Part shown: one piece after another, positions 1-6,507 of the stretch | Numbering within the stretch: position 1 is the stretch's first letter | How the letters are laid out: every line of letters starts with the position of its first letter | Source of the DNA: Chloroflexota bacterium | GTDB taxonomy: Bacteria; Chloroflexota; Anaerolineae; B4-G1 | Length of the DNA stretch: 6,679 nt | NCBI GenBank assembly: GCA_011046405.1 | Contig: DSAR01000477.1 | Coordinates: 1 to 6,679, forward strand | Direction: 5' to 3' | Translations under genes and position numbers: made by a program | The notes under the pieces: generated by a model | The model's database searches: none | What the model saw: the letters and a program-made list of their open reading frames with translations, nothing else | Told to the model about the DNA's origin: nothing

Positions 1-875
1 GCGCTGGGATAGGGCGGGATGAGGGGCACGACCTCCACGTAGCGCTGGCTGGTGGTGTTGACCGTGGCCGTCGTCCCGTACGAAAGACAGGCCACGTGCG
101 GATCCACGCACCCCGCGCCCACCACCTCACACGCCTTATCGGCGGCGGCAGCGACGAGCGGGGTTCCCACCGGGATACCGGTTTCCTCGGCGGCCTGGGG
201 CGTGATCTCCCCCAGCATCTCCGTCGGTGGCACCAGATCCGGCAATACCTGCCGATCCATCGGCACCGCCTGCCACTTCCAATTCCAGTCCTTGGCCCAG
301 GTGAGATGCTTGTAATCGAAGGGCACGTACCCCACTTGGCACCCCACCGAGTCCACGAAACGGTCGACCAGCTTGTAGGTCAGATAGCCGGAGATGAAAA
401 GATATTTGTGGGTTCGCGTCCATATCTCGGGCTGATGCGTACGAATCCAGTTCACCTCGGCCTCGGCCTGGAGATAAGCCACCGTCCGGCGCATCCCGCC
501 TAAACGAAAGATCAGGCCCCACAATCCGCCGACCGGCGCCAATCCTTCCGTCCGTCGCTGGTCGAGCCAGACGATCGCTGGGCGAAGCGGATTTCCCGCT
601 GCGTCGACGTTGACCATTGTCGCCCGTTGGGTCGTGAGGGCTACGCCTGCAATGGCTTGTTTTGGCGTGTCTCCTGCGGCCCACAATTTGCGACACGCCA
701 AACAGAGCTTCTCCCAGAAGTACGCGGGCCGTTGTTCAGCCCAGCCAGGTTGGGGAGAAAAGTAAGGTTCCACCTCTACCTGCACCCGGTGAAGCAAATG
801 TCCATGCAGGTCGAAGACGAGCGCCCGCACCGATTGCGTGCCATAATCAATCGCCAGAATACGATCTCGGTTCAT
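1..875 (-). CDS. FGGY-family carbohydrate kinase, N-terminal 291 residues (runs off left edge)
   Basis: The reading frame starts at ATG 875-873 and stays open to base 1, so the 3' part is missing (FGGY kinases are usually about 450-550 aa). A GGGGGA Shine-Dalgarno lies about 4 bases upstream. The N-terminus has the ATPase phosphate-1 motif LAIDYGTQS (D10, G12, T13). Typical FGGY_N text follows: GWAEQRP near 44-50, GVALTTQRATMV, then the WLDQR motif. Near the edge ADKACEVVGAG places D246 where the catalytic aspartate of the family sits, followed by the nucleotide-binding YGTTA (266-270). The family phosphorylates sugars or polyols with ATP in the cytoplasm. The substrate cannot be told from this half; it is not an obvious glycerol or xylulose kinase. 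It lies 105 bp downstream of a MurR/RpiR regulator on the same strand and is probably co-transcribed with it as part of a sugar-use operon. Confidence 0.9.
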   Translation of the reverse strand, partial: MNRDRILAIDYGTQSVRALVFDLHGHLLHRVQVEVEPYFSPQPGWAEQRPAYFWEKLCLACRKLWAAGDTPKQAIAGVALTTQRATMVNVDAAGNPLRPAIVWLDQRRTEGLAPVGGLWGLIFRLGGMRRTVAYLQAEAEVNWIRTHQPEIWTRTHKYLFISGYLTYKLVDRFVDSVGCQVGYVPFDYKHLTWAKDWNWKWQAVPMDRQVLPDLVPPTEMLGEITPQAAEETGIPVGTPLVAAAADKACEVVGAGCVDPHVACLSYGTTATVNTTSQRYVEVVPLIPPYPS

Positions 876-904
876 AGTTCCCCCAACATCTGATGACAAG
901 TCAA

Positions 905-933
905 AGGCCCCAAGGAGTTTTCCCTCAGGGCCT
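905..933 (-). other. Stem-loop between regulator and kinase genes
   Basis: AGGCCC (905-910) and GGGCCT (928-933) form a 6-bp perfect inverted repeat around a 17-nt loop that can add a short inner stem. On the minus strand it is followed only by TTTG, so it is at best a weak terminator or attenuator lowering kinase expression relative to the regulator. It could also be chance. Confidence 0.3.
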
Positions 934-980
934 GTCAATTCTACCGATTAAAGAGAATACGTTCGAAAGAAGGAGATGCG

Positions 981-1859
981 TTAAAACTGACGCCATAATT
1001 CTTCGACGTCAATCTCTGAAGAACTGAGTGCTTGCAATTCCAACAATTTTGTATAACTCTGCTGCATCCCTTCCTGCATCGTCTTCATCTTCTCGGAATA
1101 GTGAATGGCGAAAGCGGAGGTCAGGGCCACGATCATCGCAGCTAACCCGGTGAATGAGGGTATATGTGTCTGCGTCGGCCCCGGGCAGATGACGGTCACC
1201 TCGGCTGCCAGAGCGGCCGCCGTTACCGGAGAAGCACTAAACACGAGCGTCCTGGCCTCCTCCTGGCGGGCAAAGTTCAACGCATCCGCCACTGTCAGAT
1301 CCATTCCAGTGACGGAGAAACCGATGACCAGATCGTTAGCCCCTATCGCCTTGAGATTGGATGCCACGCTCAGGGGGTCTGGCGGGATGGATACAGTGTG
1401 GATACCAATCTCGCGCAATGAATGAGCGCACAGGTCGGCAAAGTACGCCCCCACGCCTTGCCCCATCACCCAAACCCGCTCGCTCTCCAACAACATGGGC
1501 AAAAGTTGGTTGACCTGCTCGGTCAATTGAGCCTGGGTTAACGACAGATTGTGTCGCTCGTTCTCCAAGAGGCTGCGGAATAGCCCCACGTCATCAGGTG
1601 CATCCAGGTCTGGACTGTACGACGTCTTCAGTTCTTCCTTGACCACGCTTTGCACCTCTTTGATCAACTCTCGAAAACCGGAATACCCTATCGTTTGAGA
1701 AAAACGAACCACTGTGGCTGCGTCGACTTCCATGAGATGCGCCAATTCCGTCGCGGTCATAAACGCCACATCCAGCTGTCTTTGTAAGATGAAATCAGCG
1801 ATTTTTCGGAAACTGGGGGTCAATTCTTTATACTCAGCCTGAATTTTCTCTCTAAACAT
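981..1859 (-). CDS. MurR/RpiR family transcriptional regulator (HTH + SIS domains)
   Basis: 292 aa, the usual length of the family. The N-terminal RpiR-type helix-turn-helix spans about residues 1-77, with the recognition part TATELAHLMEVDAATVVRF (35-53) and the typical IGYSGFREL that follows. A SIS (phosphosugar-binding) domain spans about 120-255, starting VWVMGQGVGAYFA (129-141) and continuing to VIGFSVTGMD (178-187), where many relatives have a Ser-rich S-x-S-G-x-T. The weaker serine content suggests a ligand unlike GlcNAc-6-P or MurNAc-6-P (inference). The start is supported by a strong GGAAGGAGAT Shine-Dalgarno just upstream. Members bind DNA as dimers or tetramers and answer to sugar phosphates. 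Being first in a unit with an FGGY kinase, it probably controls that operon and itself; the inverted repeat over its promoter is a likely site. Confidence 0.93.
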   Translation of the reverse strand: MFREKIQAEYKELTPSFRKIADFILQRQLDVAFMTATELAHLMEVDAATVVRFSQTIGYSGFRELIKEVQSVVKEELKTSYSPDLDAPDDVGLFRSLLENERHNLSLTQAQLTEQVNQLLPMLLESERVWVMGQGVGAYFADLCAHSLREIGIHTVSIPPDPLSVASNLKAIGANDLVIGFSVTGMDLTVADALNFARQEEARTLVFSASPVTAAALAAEVTVICPGPTQTHIPSFTGLAAMIVALTSAFAIHYSEKMKTMQEGMQQSYTKLLELQALSSSEIDVEELWRQF

Positions 1860-1925
1860 CGTGACATCTCCTTCCTGAAGTATGCACCGCTACGAAAGCC
1901 CCAGTGAACAATCGAGCGAGGTACC

Positions 1926-1959
1926 CAATTGTTATTGTACATAGATTACATTAAAATTG
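1926..1959. promoter_or_regulatory. Imperfect inverted repeat over the regulator promoter (candidate operator)
   Basis: Left arm CAATTGTTATTGTA (1926-1939) and right arm TACATTAAAATTG (1947-1959) are inverted copies matching at about 10 of 13 positions around a 7-bp centre. The repeat covers the -10, the spacer and part of the -35, where a repressor would block RNA polymerase. Assigning it to the MurR/RpiR protein is inference from position; the AT-rich arms could match by chance. Confidence 0.4.
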
Positions 1960-1962
1960 CAA
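1934..1962 (-). promoter_or_regulatory. Sigma70-type promoter of the regulator-kinase unit
   Basis: On the minus strand: -35 TTGCAA (1962-1957), 17-bp spacer, -10 TACAAT (1939-1934). The -10 matches 5 of 6 consensus bases, the -35 4 of 6. Transcription would begin near 1927, leaving a leader of about 70 nt before the ATG at 1859. Confidence 0.6.
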
Positions 1963-2039
1963 CTGGTCTAAAATGGGAAGAATTTGCTTGAATGTGGGAT
2001 GCCGCTACGAGAATATGACCGTCTTTCAAACAAACGCGC

Positions 2040-2082
2040 AAACAAAACAAGGGCGCGTCATCCATGGGGATGACACGCCCTT
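2040..2082 (-). terminator. Rho-independent terminator of tRNA-Ser
   Basis: On the minus strand a 15-bp stem (AAGGGCGTGTCATCC against GGATGACGCGCCCTT, one G-U pair) closes a 4-nt loop and is followed by GTTTTGTTT. The wobble pair is allowed only in the minus-strand RNA (it would be C-A on the other strand), agreeing with the tRNA direction. It starts 8 bases after the tRNA 3' end. Confidence 0.88.
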
Positions 2083-2090
2083 CTCGAAGG

Positions 2091-2177
2091 CGGAGAGGGT
2101 GGGATTTGAACCCACGGAGCATTGCTGCTCACGCGCTCTCCAGGCGCGCGCATTCGGCCGGACTATGCAACCTCTCC
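2091..2177 (-). tRNA. tRNA-Ser (anticodon GGA)
   Basis: 87 nt. The acceptor stem GGAGAGG / CCTCTCC pairs at all 7 positions and the discriminator base is G73, as expected for serine. The D arm is GCA...TGC with GG in the loop. The anticodon stem CGCGC/GCGCG encloses loop CTGGAGA, so the anticodon is GGA (2141-2139), reading UCC and UCU. A long variable arm (TGAGCAGCAATGCTC) marks a class II tRNA. The T arm is GTGGG-TTCAAAT-CCCAC. The 3' CCA is not encoded (CCT follows G73), so a CCA-adding enzyme must complete it. It has its own promoter and terminator. Confidence 0.97.
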
Positions 2178-2195
2178 GTACTTGCTAGGGTGTGC

Positions 2196-2224
2196 ATTAT
2201 ACCACCCCATACCCTTGCTGACAA
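2196..2224 (-). promoter_or_regulatory. Promoter of tRNA-Ser
   Basis: Minus strand: -35 TTGTCA (2224-2219, 5 of 6), 17-bp spacer, perfect -10 TATAAT (2201-2196). The predicted start near 2189 gives a leader of about 11 nt ahead of the mature tRNA 5' end, to be removed by RNase P. Confidence 0.85.
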
Positions 2225-2531
2225 GAGCGCAACCAAGGGGGAAAACGAAGCGGATCCAAGGGGGTTTAAACGCACGAGGTTGCCCGCTGCACGGTTTGTT
2301 GCGCACATCAGCGGACGCAAGATCACTGTCCGCCCCAGCTTCGTTTTCCTTGAGTTCATCTGCGGGCGTTCTGAGCCATTTTAGCGGTTTTCGCTTGCGA
2401 TTTTCTACGAAAACCCCAAGGGGCCAGGGAAAAACGTAGCAGAACTCACGAGCGCTCTGCTCACCGCCAATGAATGAACGAAACCCCCACTCTCCATCGC
2501 AGCAAGGGACTGGCCTGAGCAGCAGTTACCC
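2225..2531. other. Non-coding gap between the permease 3' end and the tRNA promoter
   Basis: About 300 bp with no convincing gene; short open frames here lack ribosome sites and family-like sequence. It holds two small inverted repeats: GCGGAC (2311-2316) with GTCCGC (2328-2333), and GGTTTTCG (2386-2393) with CGAAAACC (2408-2415). The latter adjoins CCCCAAGGGG (2414-2423), which on the minus strand reads as a short GC palindrome followed by TTTT. One of these may end the permease transcript, but none is a classic terminator. Confidence 0.5.
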
Positions 2532-3293
2532 TCACACAATTAACTTGATGAGGGTGAAAATCCCCAAGCCGGTGATAATGATCCCAATCGCCCACCGTAA
2601 TTTTCGAAAGGACGCCCATCTCACCGTGATAGCCGCCAGTGGAACCGATAGCATAGCGCCCAATAAGAGTGATGGCGCGAGAGTCCAGTCGATCCCCCCG
2701 CTTCCGGTCAACAGATAAACTAATACACCTACGATGCATACCAATCCCTCGGCCAGTGAGGTGATACTGATGGCTTCTTTCTCCGATATCCCAGACAAGA
2801 TTTGCCCGCCGCAGACGACCGGCCCGTAACCGCCCCCACTCAATCCCTTATTGATCGCGGCAATCAGACCTAATCCCCACACCTTTTTCCACGAAAAGGC
2901 AAATGTCCTGTTGATCGTTGTCAAAATCGTGATCCCCATTGTCAAAACCAACACCCCAATGTATGCTTTGAGTAACCAAGCGGGGATGTTTATCGCCACC
3001 AGCACGGCCAAGACGGTGCCGAAAACGCTACTGACCGCCAACACCAGGGTGACCTTGAATGCACGAGAGCCTCGCTTGAAGCTGACGTTACCCAGTTCTT
3101 GGTGAAGCAATCCGGCGCTGATCCCGGTTATGAACTCCGATAGCAGCACCGAGGGTACTATTTGCATGGGCTGGAACCCCATCAAGAGCAAGAGCGGTGT
3201 GAGCGTCGTGCCATAACCCATGCCCAAGGTCGAGTCGATGTATTCGCAGAACAGCGCTAACAAAATAATTGGCCAGATAAATTGAACAGACAT
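2532..3293 (-). CDS. TauE/SafE (TSUP) family membrane permease, probable sulfur-anion exporter
   Basis: 253 aa from the ATG at 3293, chosen because AAGGGG (3303-3298) lies 4 bases upstream. A TTG 14 codons earlier lies at the inner edge of the inserted repeat and has no such site. The protein is almost wholly hydrophobic, with about 8 membrane segments (roughly 5-23, 45-63, 79-101, 106-127, 138-157, 176-195, 204-224, 233-253). It shows the internal duplication of the family: GMGYGTTLTP (24-33) near the N-terminus and SGGGYGPVVCGGQ (152-164) in the second half. Characterised TSUP members move sulfite, sulfonates, thiosulfate or related anions across the inner membrane. The substrate here is not shown. 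An Rrf2-type regulator lies upstream on the same strand, which suggests sulfur, Fe-S or redox-responsive control (inference). Confidence 0.9.
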   Translation of the reverse strand: MSVQFIWPIILLALFCEYIDSTLGMGYGTTLTPLLLLMGFQPMQIVPSVLLSEFITGISAGLLHQELGNVSFKRGSRAFKVTLVLAVSSVFGTVLAVLVAINIPAWLLKAYIGVLVLTMGITILTTINRTFAFSWKKVWGLGLIAAINKGLSGGGYGPVVCGGQILSGISEKEAISITSLAEGLVCIVGVLVYLLTGSGGIDWTLAPSLLLGAMLSVPLAAITVRWASFRKLRWAIGIIITGLGIFTLIKLIV

Positions 3294-3315
3294 TTTTCCC
3301 CTTTCAGTCTTCAGC

Positions 3316-3481
3316 TTTAATCTGGAGTTTTCCAATTGATGTTAACTACTGCTGCGGTCATCTTTGAAAGCTATCTTGCAAGCTACAAATACGCACAAGG
3401 AAGCATGCTTTTTACCATAATTAGCCTGCCTTGGTGGCGACTTGTAGATTGTTACAGCCAGATGGAAAACTCCAGTTTAAT
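3316..3481. mobile_element. MITE-like element: 13-bp perfect terminal inverted repeats with 6-bp target duplication
   Basis: CTGGAGTTTTCCA (3322-3334) is repeated exactly inverted as TGGAAAACTCCAG (3463-3475). Directly outside each end is the same hexamer TTTAAT (3316-3321 and 3476-3481), as left by a transposition event. The 154-bp element has no room for a transposase. Inside are partial inner symmetry next to the ends, palindromes CTTGCAAG (3375-3382) and AAGCATGCTT (3401-3410), and inverted CTACAA/TTGTAG. It would have to be moved in trans by a related insertion sequence; I cannot name the family. It lies between the Rrf2 gene and the permease gene, its left end about 12 bases upstream of the permease ribosome site, so it probably alters coupling of the two genes. 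Confidence 0.8.
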
Positions 3482-3622
3482 ACACAAAATCTAGCAATCT
3501 CATCGGCATTGATGCCATTGATATAGAAACACAGATGCGAGAAAGCGACGCAATCGCAATTGTATGTAATTCCGATAGGTTTTGTCGGTTTCTAGACCGA
3601 ATAAAAAACCCCCATACGTTCA
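3482..3622. other. Gap between the Rrf2 gene end and the MITE-like element
   Basis: No gene is seen. There is a tandem CATTGAT pair (3507-3513, 3516-3522) and a nested inverted repeat: GGTTTT / AAAACC enclosing TCGGT / ACCGA (about 3578-3610). That structure just after the Rrf2 stop could be a processing site or weak terminator, but it is not followed by a U-tract on the minus strand. I found no convincing promoter for the permease here or in the element. Confidence 0.4.
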
Positions 3623-4033
3623 CTACTTGAGCAAATCAGTTAACGTTGTGCTCTCCATCATTTGCGCCACCATATCGCGCACATCTTGCATGATCCGGCG
3701 CAAACCACAAGTCGTCATATCCGGGCATCCGCAAGACTCGAATGCCGTATCACTCACGCAGCTGACCGGGGCTAGCGGCCCATCCAACAGGCGTATCACT
3801 TCGGCCAGTGTCACTTCATCCGGGGAACGCGCCAGGTAATATCCCCCACCCGGCCCCTTCTGGCTATTTACGATCCGACCATGCTTGAGTGTCAGCATGA
3901 TCTGTTCTAGGAATCTGGTGGGGATATTATTCCGTTTGGCAAGCACTTTGTTGGATATGGGTCCCTCGTCGCAATGGATGGTTAAGTCCTGCAGCGCTCG
4001 AAGGCCATACTCGCCTCGTTTTGAAAGTTTCAC
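3623..4033 (-). CDS. Rrf2-family transcriptional regulator with a four-cysteine cluster
   Basis: 136 aa, the usual size. The start is GTG (4033-4031) with GAGGT 8 bases upstream; the opening MKLSKRGEYGLRAL is the classic Rrf2/IscR N-terminus. The winged helix-turn-helix spans about residues 1-85, with the recognition region ISNKVLAKRNNIPTRFLEQI (26-45) and the wing QKGPGGGYYLAR (58-69). Cysteines at 92, 101, 103 and 109 (C-x8-C-x-C-x5-C) lie where IscR and NsrR ligate an Fe-S cluster; IscR uses Cys92, 98, 104 and a histidine. A redox, nitric-oxide or iron-sulfur sensing role is therefore likely but not proven. CymR-type members without a cluster control cysteine metabolism, which would fit the nearby permease. 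It is probably autoregulated, as its promoter and AT-rich leader suggest. Confidence 0.93.
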   Translation of the reverse strand: MKLSKRGEYGLRALQDLTIHCDEGPISNKVLAKRNNIPTRFLEQIMLTLKHGRIVNSQKGPGGGYYLARSPDEVTLAEVIRLLDGPLAPVSCVSDTAFESCGCPDMTTCGLRRIMQDVRDMVAQMMESTTLTDLLK

Positions 4034-4071
4034 GCGATTACCTCATAAAATCTATAAAATTTGTCGATTAA

Positions 4072-4100
4072 ATTGTACCTTTCTTTTTATCTGGTGTCAA
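4072..4100 (-). promoter_or_regulatory. Strong promoter of the Rrf2 regulator gene
   Basis: Minus strand: perfect -35 TTGACA (4100-4095), 17-bp spacer, -10 TACAAT (4077-4072, 5 of 6). The start point would be near 4065, about 32 nt before the GTG. The leader holds two ATAAAAT copies (plus strand 4045-4051, 4054-4060) at 9-bp spacing inside an AT-rich stretch, a possible site for Rrf2 autoregulation; this last point is speculative. Confidence 0.8.
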
Positions 4101-4142
4101 GTTGGAGATGGTGCCTATCCAATGAAATTCTCGTTTTGTAAG

Positions 4143-4160
4143 CGTTCAGGTGATTGAACG
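4143..4160. repeat. Short perfect inverted repeat upstream of the Rrf2 promoter
   Basis: CGTTCA (4143-4148) and TGAACG (4155-4160) are a perfect 6-bp inverted repeat around 6 bases. It lies about 80-95 bp upstream of the Rrf2 transcription start and next to the larger palindrome. It may be an operator half-site pair or part of that repeat; no regulator can be assigned. Confidence 0.4.
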
Positions 4161-4163
4161 ATG

Positions 4164-4264
4164 GGACACAGATCGACATAGATTGCACGGATTTTTTTCC
4201 ATCAAGTGCCAAGTAAGGCTTGTTGATGGCCTCAATCTGTGTGAATCCGTGTAAATCTGTGTCC
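4164..4264. repeat. Large palindromic repeat built of 10-bp units (hairpin of 31-bp arms)
   Basis: The right arm is three tandem units AATCTGTGT, AATCCGTGT, AATCTGTGT (starts 4234, 4244, 4254; exact 10-bp period), ending TCC. The left arm (4164-4194) is their inverted counterpart: ACACAGAT, ACATAGATT, CACGGATT, also at 10-bp period. The outer 10 bp (GGACACAGAT / ATCTGTGTCC) pair perfectly and about 24 of 31 arm positions match overall. The loop holds a further perfect pair CCATCAA (4199-4205) / TTGATGG (4223-4229). It lies between divergent genes, so it is not a terminator for either. It resembles dispersed palindromic intergenic repeats of some environmental bacteria; copy number elsewhere cannot be seen here. 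Confidence 0.75.
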
Positions 4265-4368
4265 AATGCTCCCCTGGTCTGAACGGTTAGTTTTTTGTGC
4301 AAGAATTTTGCACGCGAGGTGATCTTATTGGTTCCGGCCCGGAAGCGCAGCGGCTTCGTCCGGGATGA

Positions 4369-4374
4369 GGAGGT
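4369..4374 (+). promoter_or_regulatory. Strong Shine-Dalgarno (GGAGGT) supporting the GTG start at 4381
   Basis: GGAGGT, within GAGGAGGT (4367-4374), lies 6 bases before GTG 4381, ideal spacing. GTG 4375 directly abuts it and is too close. This site favours the longer glycosyltransferase reading, against the ATG at 4426. Confidence 0.55.
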
Positions 4375-4380
4375 GTGCCA

Positions 4381-5118
4381 GTGGTCACATCGGGCAATGA
4401 TGATATAATGAGCATCGGGGTCAAAATGAATAAATTTTCGTTTTCAACGTTAGCGCTTATCCCGGCATGGAACGAGGACAGTCGCATCGCGCCGATCGTG
4501 GAGGCGACACACACTCACTTGCCGGTCCTGGTCGTGGACGATGGCTCCAGCGACGAGACGGCGGCCGTAGCGGAACGTCTCGGTGCGACCGTGGTCCGCC
4601 ACCCCGAAAACCGGGGCAAGGGTATCGCCCTGATGACCGGTTTTTCGTGGGCGATGGCGCAGGGTTACGATGCCGTAATCACCCTGGACGCCGACGGGCA
4701 ACACGACCCGCAAGAAATACCCAAGTTCGTCCAGGCCTACGAAGATGGCCTGGGCGAACTCATCATCGGGCGGAGAGATTTCAAGCAGATGCCTTTTCCC
4801 CGGCGATACACCAACCCAGTCTTTGGGTCCTGGTTGCTTTCGTGGGTTTTGAAGACGCCCGTTTACGACAGTCAAAGTGGTTATCGGCTCTACGGCCGAC
4901 CGCTGCTGGAAGGATTGGCGTTGACCACCTCCCGTTTCGAGTTGGAGGTGGAGGTCATCATCCAGGCGGTGCGTATGGGCGTGCGCATCGGCTGGGTCGA
5001 AATCCGCACGATCTATGACGTCGGAGAGATAAGTTATTTCCATCCGGTGAAGGATTCGGCCCGTTTCCTACACATGGTGTGGCATGCGTGGCGCCGGAGA
5101 AAGACCATCAGTATGTGA
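4381..5118 (+). CDS. Family 2 glycosyltransferase, DPM/DPG-synthase-like
   Basis: 245 aa from GTG 4381 (230 aa from ATG 4426). A GT-A fold catalytic domain starts LALIPAWNED (24-33), followed by VVDDGSSDET (51-60), HPENRGKG (74-81), the metal- and nucleotide-binding LDADGQHDP (102-110), then IIGRR, YDSQSGYRLY and a FELEVE segment. These match the subgroup of dolichyl-phosphate mannose or glucose synthases and many bacterial relatives, which move a sugar from a nucleotide sugar to a polyprenyl phosphate at the inner face of the membrane. No membrane helix is seen at the C-terminus, as in the soluble short form; it ends in a basic tail (WRRRKT). The gene stands alone with no cell-wall or polysaccharide neighbours, so donor and acceptor are unknown. 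The start is ambiguous: see the ribosome site at 4369 and the promoter-like motif at 4401. Confidence 0.92.
   Translation: MVTSGNDDIMSIGVKMNKFSFSTLALIPAWNEDSRIAPIVEATHTHLPVLVVDDGSSDETAAVAERLGATVVRHPENRGKGIALMTGFSWAMAQGYDAVITLDADGQHDPQEIPKFVQAYEDGLGELIIGRRDFKQMPFPRRYTNPVFGSWLLSWVLKTPVYDSQSGYRLYGRPLLEGLALTTSRFELEVEVIIQAVRMGVRIGWVEIRTIYDVGEISYFHPVKDSARFLHMVWHAWRRRKTISM
4401..4409 (+). promoter_or_regulatory. Perfect extended -10 (TGATATAAT) upstream of the alternative start ATG 4426
   Basis: TGATATAAT fits the extended -10 consensus TGnTATAAT exactly. No good -35 lies at the right distance, which extended -10 promoters tolerate. Transcription would start near 4416, giving a leader of only about 10 nt before ATG 4426, with GGGG (4417-4420) close to its 5' end. 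If this promoter is used, the protein starts MNKFSF, close to where relatives begin. It competes with the reading that starts at GTG 4381. Confidence 0.4.
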
Positions 5119-5169
5119 GCTTGCTGGCATACGCCGTGAGCCGTTCACCCTGTCAATGCGCCCACATAG

Positions 5170-5235
5170 ACGAATGACACGAAACCTGCTCCATCTCGGA
5201 TGAGCGTCCGAAATTCGCAATCTCGTGTCATTCGT
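5170..5235. repeat. Palindromic repeat between convergent genes (13-bp perfect arms)
   Basis: ACGAATGACACGA (5170-5182) and TCGTGTCATTCGT (5223-5235) are exact inverted copies. The 40-nt loop holds a second hairpin, TCGGA / TCCGA around 6 bases (about 5196-5211). It lies between the ends of the glycosyltransferase (plus) and acyl-CoA dehydrogenase (minus), so it may form a hairpin at the 3' end of both transcripts. Neither side has a T-tract, so a classic intrinsic terminator is not shown. The arms are made of ACACGAATG-like units at 9-bp period, loosely recalling the repeat at 4164-4264. Confidence 0.7.
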
Positions 5236-5292
5236 GCGTGACGGGCAAACACGGCGGGGCGTGAGCGAGATCGAGAAATGGGCCAACCGAGT

Positions 5293-6462
<1,170 letters not shown>

Positions 6463-6499
6463 TGAAATTCCTCCTCATTATTCTGATTAACCTGTGACG

Positions 6500-6505
6500 A
6501 GTATA
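6500..6505 (-). promoter_or_regulatory. Possible -10 of the acyl-CoA dehydrogenase promoter
   Basis: TATACT on the minus strand (6505-6500) matches 5 of 6 consensus bases about 38 bp before the ATG. No recognisable -35 lies 16-18 bp upstream; that place is filled by the TTTGGGATA repeats. This pattern suggests activator dependence or repressor overlap (inference). Confidence 0.35.
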
Positions 6506-6507
6506 CG

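Noticed and set aside
136..696. 186-residue minus-strand open frame
   Set aside because: It is a frame-shifted shadow of the FGGY kinase gene, arginine- and glycine-rich, with no ribosome site; the kinase frame shows clear family motifs over the same bases.
933..938. TTGACA on the minus strand as a separate kinase promoter
   Set aside because: It is a perfect -35 hexamer, but nothing like a -10 lies 15-19 bp downstream.
2091..2177. tRNA-Ser as an integration site of a genomic island
   Set aside because: No integrase gene and no duplicated tRNA 3' end are seen in the window; the gene has its own intact promoter and terminator.
3294..3335. 14-residue N-terminal extension of the permease from a TTG start
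   Set aside because: The extra residues are encoded by the end of the inserted element and its target duplication, while a good Shine-Dalgarno precedes the ATG at 3293.
4234..4264. Tandem AATCYGTGT units as a CRISPR array
   Set aside because: The period is only 10 bp, with 1-bp gaps and no spacers, and no cas genes are nearby.
4297..4313. Hairpin GTGCAAGAATTTTGCAC next to TTTTTT as a terminator
   Set aside because: The T-run precedes the stem on the plus strand and becomes an A-run after it on the minus strand, so it is in the wrong place for either direction.
4450..5043. Long open frames on both strands over the glycosyltransferase
   Set aside because: They show no family-like sequence and overlap a frame with the complete GT2 motifs.
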